Assembly (NCBI RefSeq): GCF_000022025.1
Contig: NC_011879.1
Span: 124,001-188,000 of the forward strand
Direction of reading: 5' to 3'
From: Pseudarthrobacter chlorophenolicus A6
GTDB taxonomy: Bacteria; Actinomycetota; Actinomycetes; Actinomycetales; Micrococcaceae
Length of the DNA stretch: 64,000 nucleotides
In this document: in pieces, positions 1 through 7,863 of the stretch
Layout of the letters: every line of letters begins with the position of its first letter
How positions within the stretch are numbered: the first letter of the stretch is position 1
Notes under the pieces: generated by a model
Told to the model about the DNA's origin: nothing
What the model saw: only the letters and a program-made list of their open reading frames with translations
Database searches by the model: none
Program-made: the position numbers and the translations under genes

Positions 1-699
1 GTTCCTGCCGCGGGCGGTGAGTGCTTTGGCCAACGCCGCCGCGACGGTGGTCTTGCCGACTCCGCCCTTGCCGGAGGCGACAGCGATGGAAGTGTCGACG
101 TCGAAGAGCTTCGTGGTTGCTGGCATGGGTGCCTCCAGATACGTGATGGTTTCCAGCAGGGCCGTCAGAGCAGCCTGCGGGGAGTTGATGGTGCCGGCGT
201 TTTTGAACCGCGCGGGCCAGGGAACCTCGAAGCCGGCAGCGCGCAGGACGTCGCGCTGGTCGGTGGTCAGGGCCACGTTGCCGCCCTTGGTCTCCATGCC
301 GCCACCGTAGGTCAGGGCAGATGCGAGAAGGGTGACATCGTCCCCGTTCCACCAGCGCACGGCACGGTCGGCAAGGGATTCACCGTGGCCGGTCAGCAGC
401 CGTGCCGTCGTCATGGCGATATTCCCGCCACACTCGCGGTACTGGTGCATGACTTCCAGGGCCGGAGTGAGGACGTTCCAGCTGCTGCGCTGCAGCTCAG
501 GGTTTGGCATGGGCTTGGTGGCGGCTACCGCGCGGAAGGCCGCCTGCAGCTCCGGCGCCAGCGATGCCAGCGGCGGCAGGGCCCTGGCCGTTGCCGGCCG
601 TTCCGTGGACCTGAGCCCGAAGTCCAGGTAGCTGTAAATGTCGCCGGCCAGCTGGGCAATGCGCGTCGGCTCCAGGGTGACTCCGAAGACGGCGAGCAT
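1..699 (-). CDS. ParA/MinD/Mrp-type P-loop ATPase with novel N-terminal region (3' part outside window)
   Basis: The frame stays open on the minus strand from about 716 to the window edge. Its last codons encode a deviant Walker A, SGKGGVGKTT, typical of ParA/MinD/Mrp ATPases that partition DNA or load cofactors. About 190 residues without a recognised domain precede it. The first ATG is at 699. A second ATG at 126 has a good ribosome site (GGAGG seven bases before), so the ATPase may also start there as its own protein. The preceding coding frame ends abruptly at about 712 in another register. The two pieces may be one gene joined by a -1 frameshift or split by a base change. The protein is cut by the window, so its class cannot be settled. 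Confidence 0.65.
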   Translation of the reverse strand, partial: MLAVFGVTLEPTRIAQLAGDIYSYLDFGLRSTERPATARALPPLASLAPELQAAFRAVAATKPMPNPELQRSSWNVLTPALEVMHQYRECGGNIAMTTARLLTGHGESLADRAVRWWNGDDVTLLASALTYGGGMETKGGNVALTTDQRDVLRAAGFEVPWPARFKNAGTINSPQAALTALLETITYLEAPMPATTKLFDVDTSIAVASGKGGVGKTTVAAALAKALTARGRN

Positions 700-711
700 G
701 GCGGAGAATTC

Positions 712-1133
712 CTCGGGATGTCGGTGTCGCGGAGCAGGGTCTCGATGCGGTCATCATGGTGGGCGGGGGCTGAGATGTTGGTCAGGTTCAGCACGCCAGG
801 CTGGTGGGGGAAGATGCTGTCCGAGTAGAGGCCCTGCGCGGTGAAGGCGTCGTAGCGCAGCTTGTGCGGCTGCGGGCCCGGGGAGGGCGTCGTGTTCATC
901 CAGCCGGTGTTGGCAACAACATGGTCGCCAATTTGCGCGAGGCGGAATCCGCCGGTGGTCATCTCGTCCCAGTTGGAGGCGAATCCTCCCAGCAGGACCC
1001 ACGTCTCGGGTGGCAGAGGCTCAGGAGCCCCGGTTGCCTCACAGGCGGCAGCGGTGTGCCCGGACTCAGGTCCGGTCCAGGCGGTTCCGCACAAGTCGCA
1101 CGCCCATTTGATGGTGGAGTGGTCGGTGGGCAT
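712..1133 (-). CDS. Small CxxC zinc-ribbon protein or N-terminal part of a frameshifted ParA-like gene
   Basis: Its ATG overlaps the stop of the upstream gene (TAATG), so translation is coupled. The N-terminus has CDLCG followed by an H-x4-C-like stretch, suggesting zinc binding. The reading looks natural (high GC at third positions) up to about position 712. After that this frame turns into Arg/Pro/Ser-rich noise while the -1 frame becomes convincing coding sequence. The listed end is where coding character stops. A stop in this frame comes only at about 525. No family recognised. Confidence 0.55.
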
Positions 1134-1462
1134 TAGAAGGGCTGCTGACGGTAGGCGCGGACGTCTCCGGCCAGGGCGATGATCTCGGCCTGGATGGAGG
1201 CGAGGGAGCCGTCGGTCAGGGCTGCCGGGCTGTTCAGGGCCTGGAACAGTGCCACCCACAGCGGATTCAGTTCTGAGCCTTCCCTGAGCAGATCAACCCC
1301 GGTGGCGTCCTCGACGAAAGCCCTCCAGTCGGCGATCACAGTGTTCTTGTCGGCGTAGCCGAACTTCCCGAAGTCTTCAGGCGTCGCTTCGAACTCCTCC
1401 CCGCTTTCGAGGCGGACAATCATCGTGGCCTTTACCGGGCGCTCATATGTAGGGGTCGTCAT
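1133..1462 (-). CDS. Unknown 109-aa protein, first gene of the ParA-like operon
   Basis: This acidic, mostly soluble protein has no recognised domain. I chose the ATG at 1462 because motif B (CCGCACACAT at 1470-1479) ends exactly seven bases before it, as for many other genes here. The stop overlaps the next gene's ATG, so it heads an operon ending in the ParA/Mrp-like gene. It may be an accessory of partition, but that rests on position alone. Confidence 0.7.
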   Translation of the reverse strand: MTTPTYERPVKATMIVRLESGEEFEATPEDFGKFGYADKNTVIADWRAFVEDATGVDLLREGSELNPLWVALFQALNSPAALTDGSLASIQAEIIALAGDVRAYRQQPF

Positions 1463-1469
1463 AGCAGCC

Positions 1470-1479
1470 ATGTGTGCGG
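1470..1479 (-). promoter_or_regulatory. Motif B, seven bases before the start at 1462
   Basis: CCGCACACAT, a seven-base spacer, then ATG. Read as a -10-like element giving a leaderless mRNA. It lies only about 77 bp from the divergent copy at 1556. Confidence 0.6.
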
Positions 1480-1555
1480 AAACGGCAGCCAGGCTCACCA
1501 ATCAGGCAGCGCCGGCCTGCGGCCTCTCCGTTTCCAGGGCAGCTCCATGGGGACC

Positions 1556-1566
1556 GCCGTACACAT
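1556..1566 (+). promoter_or_regulatory. Motif B (GTACACAT variant) before the start at 1574
   Basis: GCCGTACACAT, seven bases, then ATG. It is divergent to the copy at 1470, so the two operons share a bidirectional control region. Confidence 0.55.
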
Positions 1567-1573
1567 GAAGCAC

Positions 1574-1954
1574 ATGAACATCACTGAACTGAAGGAACGG
1601 ATCGCAGCCGACCCCGAAGCCCGCTTCGCTATCTCCCTGGACCGCCTCGCCTACGCCAAGGACAACCACCGGCTGGGCTCAGACCTGGTCCGGACCTTTG
1701 TGCGCACGGTGGACCGCGCCCAGCTGACCGGACAGCTGGCACACGACGTGGCAACGCTCCGCGGCGGGATGCAGGCCATCACAGGACGCAAGGAGGTCCT
1801 GGGCCGCCGCTACAGCCAACTGGCTGTTGCTGTTCGTGATGCAGGCGGGTCCCTGTTCGACTTCGAATCCGATGCCTGGGCGCGTGAAGTGACTGCACGG
1901 ATTGGAGCCGCCGACGAGGACCTCGCGCGCCGGATCGCAGAAAGGTCCGCCTGA
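1574..1954 (+). CDS. Unknown 126-aa charged helical protein
   Basis: It starts at the ATG seven bases after motif B. The sequence is rich in Ala, Arg and Glu and looks helical throughout, with no cysteines, signal peptide or membrane segment. It is divergent from the ParA-like operon and convergent with the gene ending at 1983. No family recognised. Confidence 0.65.
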   Translation: MNITELKERIAADPEARFAISLDRLAYAKDNHRLGSDLVRTFVRTVDRAQLTGQLAHDVATLRGGMQAITGRKEVLGRRYSQLAVAVRDAGGSLFDFESDAWAREVTARIGAADEDLARRIAERSA

Positions 1955-1982
1955 CGATCCGACCTGTCCGGACCGGTTCCCG

Positions 1983-2426
1983 TTACCTGAGGCCGGCGGC
2001 GCTAAGTAGCGTAGGTAGGTGAAGAGTGCGCTGCAACGGTGAGGGCTTCCATCCGAGGACCTCCTGGAAGAATCCGCCCTTGTCCGCACGGGTATCGTTC
2101 CACGCCTTGTCCTGCACCGGCAGCGTAAGCCAGTTGAGCCGCTCTCCGGTCACAGCATGTTCAGGCCACCGGTAGAAGCTCAGGAAGTCCTCGTCCTCAC
2201 CTGTGAACGGTGCAGATTCTGAAACGCTGGAGACCATCCAGCTGATCTTGACGTTCTCCTCGTCGCCCATCTTCTTCAGCCACATGCTCATCAGCTCCTG
2301 CGCCGAAATTTCGGACTGGTAGTAGTCGTCGGTGATACTTTCCCAGTTCACCCACCACTCCAGCTCAAGACTGTGAATACCGCGGTCCTCGCCGCGGCGG
2401 TCAACGATCTTCCAGCTGTTCTCCAT
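1983..2426 (-). CDS. Unknown 147-aa protein
   Basis: ATG at 2426 follows GGAGGA at a normal spacing. The acidic soluble protein is rich in Trp and has a variable-looking basic C-terminus. No family recognised. It is convergent with the 1574 gene, with 28 bases between stops. Confidence 0.65.
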   Translation of the reverse strand: MENSWKIVDRRGEDRGIHSLELEWWVNWESITDDYYQSEISAQELMSMWLKKMGDEENVKISWMVSSVSESAPFTGEDEDFLSFYRWPEHAVTGERLNWLTLPVQDKAWNDTRADKGGFFQEVLGWKPSPLQRTLHLPTLLSAAGLR

Positions 2427-2511
2427 AGGTGTCCTCCACTGATGGGTCCTGCCGGCCAATCACCGGGCCCTGCCACAATATCGGTTCGAGGGCGGGTGCG
2501 CCGCGCAATCC

Positions 2512-2742
2512 TTAGCGGACGGACGCCGGAGGCAGGACGGTGTACTGCGCCTTGTCCTCGGGGATGAACATGCGCCGCGGCGTCGCGCCGCCGAAGATGA
2601 TCCAGACCATGGTCCCGTCCTCGCTGAGGTCATCCACAATGCCCGTACCCAGGTTCTCGGAGCCGACGCGGACCCGAACTTCCTGGCCGCGCAGCAGCGC
2701 GCTTCCGTCAACGGTTAGTTCGGTCATCTCAGAGGTGCTCAC
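2512..2742 (-). CDS. Unknown 76-aa beta-rich protein
   Basis: GTG start at 2742 with a weak GGAAG upstream. Short valine-rich strands (EVRVRV, VWIIFGG) suggest a small SH3-like or beta-barrel fold. It lies 85 bases upstream of the 1983-2426 gene on the same strand and may be co-transcribed. Confidence 0.6.
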   Translation of the reverse strand: MSTSEMTELTVDGSALLRGQEVRVRVGSENLGTGIVDDLSEDGTMVWIIFGGATPRRMFIPEDKAQYTVLPPASVR

Positions 2743-2850
2743 GGTGATTTCTTCCAGTCGTCGGATTGTCGTCCCTTCAGCCTAGGGTCCTGACATGACA
2801 CGCTGGTGAACGACGCCTTAGCAGGCGTGGCGGCGCCGGCGGCAGCCGCT

Positions 2851-2861
2851 GCCGCACACAT
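2851..2861 (+). promoter_or_regulatory. Motif B before a seven-codon leader ORF
   Basis: GCCGCACACAT, seven bases, then GTG at 2869. That GTG opens a seven-codon ORF (VEADASP, stop at 2890-2892). The next gene starts at 2911 with its own ribosome site, so the mRNA may begin with a leader peptide. Confidence 0.5.
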
Positions 2862-2910
2862 CATCAACGTGGAAGCAGACGCTTCCCCTTGAATCCTGAG
2901 AGGACCCGTC

Positions 2911-3105
2911 ATGCCCGCACTGAAAAGCCGCCACGGCCACACGATTGTCTCCGAACCCGCCCCGACACGGGGACGGCTTGCCGGAGCCGGCGCCGCCGGC
3001 ATCCACGCGAACCAGAACACCCGCCACCACAAGGTCGGCAAGACGAGCAGGGTCAGCACCCGCAACGCCCAGCTCCGTGCCGTACTCCGCCACGAGTACA
3101 GCTAG
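2911..3105 (+). CDS. Small basic protein, 64 aa
   Basis: ATG follows GAGAGGA at a usable distance and the codons have high GC at third positions. The product is strongly basic and rich in His/Arg, without membrane segments. It may bind nucleic acid, but no family is recognised. The DUF2306 gene starts nine bases after its stop. Confidence 0.5.
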   Translation: MPALKSRHGHTIVSEPAPTRGRLAGAGAAGIHANQNTRHHKVGKTSRVSTRNAQLRAVLRHEYS

Positions 3106-3113
3106 GAGCCCGC

Positions 3114-3605
3114 GTGACTGACACACCCCTGATCGTTGTTCACGCGGTGGCGGCCGGCTATGCTCTGCTGTTCGGTGCCTTCCAGCTGCTGCGCAGGACC
3201 AGGGGAGGCGCCCTGCACAGGATTATCGGCCGGGTCTGGGTCGCTGCCATCTACGTCGTCGTCCTGACCTCTTTCGGGATCCGGACACTCAACGGCGGAT
3301 TCTCCTGGCTACACGGACTGTCCATCCTGACCTTCATCACGGTGACCGTCGGGCTCGCTGCGGCCATGAAGCGGAACATTCCGCCCCACAAGTCGTTTAT
3401 GCTCGGCAGCTACTTCGGGGTTTTGGGCGCGTTCATCGGCGTCATCGCCGTCCCGGAGCGTCGCATCCCGCAGATGGCACTCCACGACCTGCCCCTGTTG
3501 TCGCTTTGGGTGGCAGCGCTGGTACTGACTGCCGGTTTCGCTATCACCGGAACGGCGGGTCTCGTTTCCCGGAAGCCGGAAAACGCCCGCACCCATATCA
3601 TCTGA
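3114..3605 (+). CDS. DUF2306-type membrane protein
   Basis: The 163-aa product has four or five hydrophobic helices and the family-like HRIIGRVWV motif after the first helix, with a conserved-looking PHKSFM loop. DUF2306 proteins are predicted inner-membrane proteins of unknown role. GTG at 3114 was chosen for its GGAG site and because codon use upstream is poor. It is probably co-transcribed with the 64-aa gene. Confidence 0.75.
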   Translation: MTDTPLIVVHAVAAGYALLFGAFQLLRRTRGGALHRIIGRVWVAAIYVVVLTSFGIRTLNGGFSWLHGLSILTFITVTVGLAAAMKRNIPPHKSFMLGSYFGVLGAFIGVIAVPERRIPQMALHDLPLLSLWVAALVLTAGFAITGTAGLVSRKPENARTHII

Positions 3606-3649
3606 CATTCCCCAACCGGGGAGCCTCGCCGGTGACGAGCGTGTGAAGT

Positions 3650-3660
3650 GCCGCACACAT
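3650..3660 (+). promoter_or_regulatory. Motif B before the start at 3668
   Basis: GCCGCACACAT, seven bases, then ATG of the 59-aa membrane protein. Consistent with a leaderless transcript. Confidence 0.6.
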
Positions 3661-3667
3661 CAACGGC

Positions 3668-3847
3668 ATGAGAACCCGTAAAGCACTCCAGATCCTGATC
3701 CTCGCTTCCGCACTTGCCATCGGCATCAGCCAGCCGGTCTTCAATGGACTGTCGCTGCTGGCGCTCCTGGCGCTTCCGACCGTGTTCCTCCTCCAGCCCA
3801 GCGCCCTGCTCCGCTTCCGCAGGCCGGTCCTCCGCATCGTCAAATAG
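3668..3847 (+). CDS. Small membrane protein, 59 aa
   Basis: The product has a short basic N-terminus (MRTRKA), two hydrophobic helices separated by a short PVFNG turn, and a basic C-terminus. That predicts a two-pass membrane hairpin. Motif B sits exactly seven bases before the ATG and a terminator follows directly, making a compact single-gene unit. Function unknown. Confidence 0.65.
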   Translation: MRTRKALQILILASALAIGISQPVFNGLSLLALLALPTVFLLQPSALLRFRRPVLRIVK

Positions 3848-3857
3848 TCTCCAAACA

Positions 3858-3886
3858 AAGGGCGGCACCTTGGGCCGCCTCTTTTG
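3858..3886 (+). terminator. Intrinsic terminator
   Basis: GC-rich hairpin (GCGGC pairing with GCCGC) followed by CTCTTTT, just after the stop at 3847. Confidence 0.7.
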
Positions 3887-4001
3887 TGTGCCCGCTATCG
3901 CTTGGAGGAAATTTCAAGTAACTAGCCCTCTGAGCAGGGACTTTGTCCTGAAGCGGTCGTACGATGAGCGCGTCACTTCACTCTTACTAATGGGGGAAAC
4001 C

Positions 4002-4514
4002 TTGAGTCAGCCGCAGTACCCATCCCAACAGCCCTACCCTTCGCAGCAGCCGTATCCGCAGCAGCAACAGTCCTGGCAGGGCGAACCGCCGCTGTGGGCC
4101 CCGTACTACGGCGCGCCGTTCCCGGTGGCCGTCAAGCGGTTCTTCAAGAAGTACGCCACGTTCTCGGGCAGGGCCAGTCGCAGCGAATACTGGTGGTGGA
4201 CGCTTGCGTCCGTCTTTATCAGCATCGTCCTGAACTTCATCATCAGCGCCGGATCAACCACCTCGAGCCTCACCGGAACGGCGACCGCAGGACCCGGATC
4301 CGTTTTCGGCACCGTCTTGCTCGTCATCTGGGGTTTGGCGACGATCGTTCCGTCACTGGCGCTGACCGTCCGCCGCCTCCATGACGGCAACTTCAGTGGT
4401 TGGTTGCTGCTCCTCATTCTGGTGCCGTTCCTGGGCGCACTCGCGCTGCTTGTACTCACCGTCCTGCCGTCCAACCCGGCCGGGCAGCGCTTTGACCAGC
4501 CCACAGGCCACTGA
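4002..4514 (+). CDS. DUF805 family membrane protein
   Basis: The 170-aa product has a Gln/Pro/Tyr-rich cytoplasmic N-tail, then the DUF805 hallmarks FSGRASRSEYWWW and TVRRLHDGNFSGW between four hydrophobic helices. The family is widespread in bacterial membranes and has no assigned reaction. I prefer TTG at 4002 because GGGGGAA lies just before it; an ATG at 3990 in frame lacks a site. A bidirectional terminator follows. Confidence 0.85.
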   Translation: MSQPQYPSQQPYPSQQPYPQQQQSWQGEPPLWAPYYGAPFPVAVKRFFKKYATFSGRASRSEYWWWTLASVFISIVLNFIISAGSTTSSLTGTATAGPGSVFGTVLLVIWGLATIVPSLALTVRRLHDGNFSGWLLLLILVPFLGALALLVLTVLPSNPAGQRFDQPTGH

Positions 4515-4530
4515 CCACATTGCTGGACAC

Positions 4531-4562
4531 AGAAGCCCCGCTGTCATCGACGGCGGGGCTTC
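4531..4562. terminator. Bidirectional terminator between convergent genes
   Basis: Ten-base perfect stem (GAAGCCCCGC/GCGGGGCTTC) with a ten-base loop, between stops at 4514 and 4579. Confidence 0.75.
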
Positions 4563-4578
4563 CTGCTTCCGGACTGCT

Positions 4579-4986
4579 CTAGCCGAGGAGCGGCTCCCAC
4601 ATGGCACGCATGGTGTCCGCGCGTTCAGCCAGCCAGGCGCGGACCGCGGGTTCATCCTCCTCGGTCACTTTGACCTCGACGGACTGGTTGTACGGCTTGC
4701 CCTGCATGATGAAGAACAGGGACAGCCGGTGATGCTCCTCCGGGAACAAGTCCGGGTCAGTGAGATGCAGAGCATCCCAGTCCCAGCGGAACAGACAGTT
4801 CATGTCCGGGTCCCCGCTGTAGAGCAAGGTGCCGGTCTGTTTCAGCCTTGGCCCTGACCGGTCGTACTCGACCGGCCGGGAGAACTCGGCCCAGGACTCG
4901 TAGCGGGAGTGCAGGCCACGTTCGTAGAAGTTGCCGTACTCGCAGCGGTACGGATGCTCGATCTCCCAGAGATGCTTGGTTGTCAT
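4579..4986 (-). CDS. Unknown 135-aa protein
   Basis: An acidic soluble protein rich in Trp and Tyr, with no recognised motif. The ATG at 4986 is fixed by motif B ending seven bases upstream. It stands alone between a terminator and the helicase gene. Function unknown. Confidence 0.7.
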   Translation of the reverse strand: MTTKHLWEIEHPYRCEYGNFYERGLHSRYESWAEFSRPVEYDRSGPRLKQTGTLLYSGDPDMNCLFRWDWDALHLTDPDLFPEEHHRLSLFFIMQGKPYNQSVEVKVTEEDEPAVRAWLAERADTMRAMWEPLLG

Positions 4987-4993
4987 GTGCTGA

Positions 4994-5003
4994 ATGTGTG
5001 CGG
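4994..5003 (-). promoter_or_regulatory. Motif B before the start at 4986
   Basis: CCGCACACAT, seven bases, ATG. Confidence 0.6.
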
Positions 5004-5053
5004 AAGCAGAGAACCCCGTGCCCGCAATCAGCAGACAGAGGGTCCTTCCGTTA

Positions 5054-6349
5054 CTAGGCGCCTTCGGTCAGTGCGATCCGGACGCGGCGGCCGAGCTTGG
5101 CTTCTTCCTGGTCGATGTCGGGGTCCATCAGCGCTTCTTCCCAACCGTCCGAGAAGACCCATGTCAGGTGGGTCATGTGGCGTGAGGCCATGACGCACAG
5201 GCGGCCGGGGGAGAGCTGGTGGGAGCCTGCAGAGGTGTAGCCGATGAAGGGGTCCATGGCGACTACGGCGTGCCACTGTCCGCCCTGCATCTTGTCGGCC
5301 GTGCCGACGTAGATGCCTTCGGCCTTCAAGGACCGCAGGATTGCGGTGATGCCCGAGGCCTGGGCGTTGTGGGCGACGACAATGGCGATGTCCGAGGCGA
5401 CAAGCTTGCGGGTGAACGGCTGGTCGTCCTCATCGAACTCGACCAGCTCCACACCGATCAAACCGGCACTGTACTTGGCGACCTCAACGAGCGTGTCCAG
5501 GTGGTCAAACGTCGGTGCCGGGTCCACCCTGAACGGCACTATCTCGGACACCCGGTCGCCATCCGCGTCGGTCAGGTACCTGTCGGGCCGGGAGGACGTG
5601 AAGGGGAAGTCGTACAGCGGTGCGATGGCATTGACGGTTTCCTGGCCCAGCCGGTAAGTGGTGTCCAGGGAGTGGATCTCGGCGTTGGCCATCCGGGCGA
5701 ACACCTCAGGTGCCCGCATGTGCGGAGCCGTTTCGCGGCCACGGAAGGCGGACACGTCGGCGGTCACTACCGGACCGATCTGTCCGGGGTCACCAACCAT
5801 GAGGATCTGCTGGGCTTCGTCGGAGGCGTTGGAGACGTCAGCGAACGTCGCCTGGTAGGCCTCGTCGATGATCATCAGGTCGCAGGCCGGGCGGTTGGTC
5901 GTCTTGCAGGACGCAATGGTGCGGACCACAGGAATGTTCCGTCCGCCGGTGTGGGCGCCGCCCTTGGAAACGCCGATGGGCGGTTCCATGTTCGTCACGG
6001 AGAGGGCGACCTGCGGGTTGCCGTCCCGGTCCGGGCCCAGCTCCGCGGCGATCCGCTCGGCAATGTCGTAGGCCGCGCGGCGGGTGGCGCACGCGACGAT
6101 GATCTTCAGGTTGGACCGTTCTCGGAAGTAGGCCACCGCCTGGGCTACCAGAGTGGTCTTGCCTGCGCCCGGAGGGGAGTCAACGATCGTGATCGGGGCA
6201 CCGGACCAAACGCTGTAAAGCGCCTTTGCGAGGGTGGAGCCCACGATAAGGGTGCGTCCGTCGTCTGCGGGTTCAGCCGGGGCTTGTTCCGGAGCATCAA
6301 GCACGGGCGTGATGCCAAGGTCTGCGAGGTCAATTCCGAGGGATGTCAT
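5054..6349 (-). CDS. Superfamily 1 DNA/RNA helicase (Upf1/Dna2-like AAA_11/AAA_12)
   Basis: The 431-aa ATPase has the SF1 motifs in order: Walker A GAGKTT (61-66), motif Ia-like VACATRRAA (85-93), Walker B DLMIIDEA (157-164), motif III GDPGQIGP (186-193), motif IV-like TYRLG (231-235), motif V-like TADKMQGGQ (350-358) and motif VI-like VMASR (386-390). It should unwind nucleic acid with ATP, but no nuclease domain is attached. The start at 6349 is set by motif B at exactly seven bases; the frame extends 12 codons further without a ribosome site. It probably serves replication or transfer of the element. Confidence 0.85.
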   Translation of the reverse strand: MTSLGIDLADLGITPVLDAPEQAPAEPADDGRTLIVGSTLAKALYSVWSGAPITIVDSPPGAGKTTLVAQAVAYFRERSNLKIIVACATRRAAYDIAERIAAELGPDRDGNPQVALSVTNMEPPIGVSKGGAHTGGRNIPVVRTIASCKTTNRPACDLMIIDEAYQATFADVSNASDEAQQILMVGDPGQIGPVVTADVSAFRGRETAPHMRAPEVFARMANAEIHSLDTTYRLGQETVNAIAPLYDFPFTSSRPDRYLTDADGDRVSEIVPFRVDPAPTFDHLDTLVEVAKYSAGLIGVELVEFDEDDQPFTRKLVASDIAIVVAHNAQASGITAILRSLKAEGIYVGTADKMQGGQWHAVVAMDPFIGYTSAGSHQLSPGRLCVMASRHMTHLTWVFSDGWEEALMDPDIDQEEAKLGRRVRIALTEGA

Positions 6350-6356
6350 GCACCTC

Positions 6357-6366
6357 ATGTGTACGG
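6357..6366 (-). promoter_or_regulatory. Motif B (GTACACAT variant) before the helicase
   Basis: CCGTACACAT, seven bases, then ATG at 6349. Confidence 0.6.
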
Positions 6367-6403
6367 AGCAGGAGCCAGCTGTCACCAGTGGCTAGGACGG
6401 TTC

Positions 6404-7255
6404 TTAGCCGCCGCCGCCGCCGCCGCCGCGGGCTGGCCCGGCCTTCCCTTCGTCCAGGACGTCGTCAGGGACGATGATGTCCTCGACAACCACGGCCTCG
6501 AGGTCATCCGTAGATTCTGGGCTCTTGAAAGCCTTGCGACTGGCCCGAATGAGCCACCATGCGAAGACGGAGTTGGTTGCCCAGCCAAGACCGGCACCCA
6601 CCACGCGCTCGGCCGCCTCGTCGACCACGATGAGGCCTGATTCACCTGGCGGGACGATGAAGCCGTCACCCAGGACCCAGTTGATCGGCTTGTAAGCCGT
6701 CTCGCGAATCTTGGCGACGGCCATCCCTGCCCAATGCGGCGCTGTTCGCGAGGCCAGCACACTGATGGCCTTGTCGGTATTTCTTGCCAGGAGAACGGAC
6801 CGAACCAGGTCCTCACGGTGCCTAAGCTCTGAATGCGGTGAATCGTGGGCCTCAGCGACGGCGAGGACGAAGAAGACAGCGGCCTCCAGAGTTTCCGTGC
6901 CGGTCGAAGTGGTCCCGGTTGTGCTCCGAGGTGTTCCTGCCGCACCCGATTCTCGACCGATCTGACGTGCCTTTTTCCAGAATTCGGTTTCAAGCTTCCT
7001 GACAAGGTCAGGCTGGGAGAGTCCTGGATGTTCCTGCCGCAGCCAATTCACGTGCTCGATTGCGTCGTCAGCCTGTGTCTTCAGGGCGAGCTCAACTGTC
7101 CGTCTCGTAAACGGCTCGATGGTGCCCGGCCTGCCGGTGGGTCTCCTGGTGCCTCGTTGCTCTGCCAATCCGCGCTCCTCATGCAAGGCCAGCGGTCCCT
7201 GGTCTCGCGCGGGCGGTGAGCTTCGCGTGATGCTGGCACTGAAAGTATGCCCCAT
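6404..7255 (-). CDS. EcsC-like protein with poly-Gly C-terminus
   Basis: The 283-aa product has a charged N-terminal half and a C-terminal half resembling the EcsC family: a helical AVFFVLAVAEAH segment, a middle VNWVLG-type stretch, and a GAGLGWATN...IRASRKAF block like the family's Gly-rich membrane loop. EcsC proteins are membrane-associated and poorly understood. The last residues are an unbroken run of glycines encoded by a GCC/GGC tract. Base composition is less GC-biased than in neighbours, suggesting separate origin. ATG at 7255 is the likely start. The family call is by eye. Confidence 0.55.
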   Translation of the reverse strand: MGHTFSASITRSSPPARDQGPLALHEERGLAEQRGTRRPTGRPGTIEPFTRRTVELALKTQADDAIEHVNWLRQEHPGLSQPDLVRKLETEFWKKARQIGRESGAAGTPRSTTGTTSTGTETLEAAVFFVLAVAEAHDSPHSELRHREDLVRSVLLARNTDKAISVLASRTAPHWAGMAVAKIRETAYKPINWVLGDGFIVPPGESGLIVVDEAAERVVGAGLGWATNSVFAWWLIRASRKAFKSPESTDDLEAVVVEDIIVPDDVLDEGKAGPARGGGGGGG

Positions 7256-7863
7256 GGAGGATCGGCGGCCGCGGATAAGGTCGGAGCGGAGTGAAGCTTT
7301 ACGGGCGGAAGCGTTTTTGCGACTTACGGCCGTCAGCGTTGAAAAAGTGATTTCCAGGGCTCGGCGGAAAACGTGATAACCATCGTCTCTGGAGGCCGGT
7401 AAATCGTTCCTCAGGTTATCACGGCCCCGAAAACGGACGTCTCTCACTTGAAGGGCAGGAAGCCACTCCACCACAAACGACCCCCGAAACGCTCGGGAAC
7501 CTGCCGCCGGTAGGGTGACCAAACGGGCTTGCATCCCAACACTGGAGCGGATTTTGGATGTCGCGGGACCCTCACTCGACCAAAACGACCGCGGAGGATA
7601 GGACCTCTATGGAAAGGAAGTGTATTAACTAGGAAAAAAGGGGGGGCTCTAGGAAGAGAGAACAAGGGCCCCCTTATATATATCTCTATTTCTGGTCGTT
7701 TAAGTAGAGTAGTAGTAGTAGGGGCCCTATATTCCCCGGTATTCCGCGGATTTTCCCACTCGACCAGGTGGTCGTTTTGTGGTCGTTCGGTGGGAGTGGC
7801 CGGTAGAGCGGATCCAGCCCTCAACCGGTGAGCGTGCCGGCCGGCGCCGCACACATACAGACC
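7256..7863. other. 608-bp AT-rich non-coding region with short repeats; candidate origin or regulatory island
   Basis: No convincing gene is seen on either strand. The stretch holds the most AT-rich runs of the window (near 7620-7730, including TTATATATAT). It carries copies of AACGACC at 7476-7482 and 7584-7590 and inverted copies GGTCGTT at 7693, 7769 and 7781. CACTCGACC recurs at 7573 and 7757. A perfect GTGATAACC / GGTTATCAC inverted repeat lies at 7373-7381 and 7414-7422. This combination is typical of plasmid origins or phage control regions. Motif B for the next gene closes it. Confidence 0.5.
7846..7856 (+). promoter_or_regulatory. Motif B before the start at 7864
   Basis: GCCGCACACAT, seven bases, ATG. 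Confidence 0.6.

Noticed and set aside
7444..7854. Overlapping ORFs in both strands of the AT-rich gap
   Set aside because: They cross AT-rich runs and poly-G, lack ribosome sites, and have no protein-like composition.
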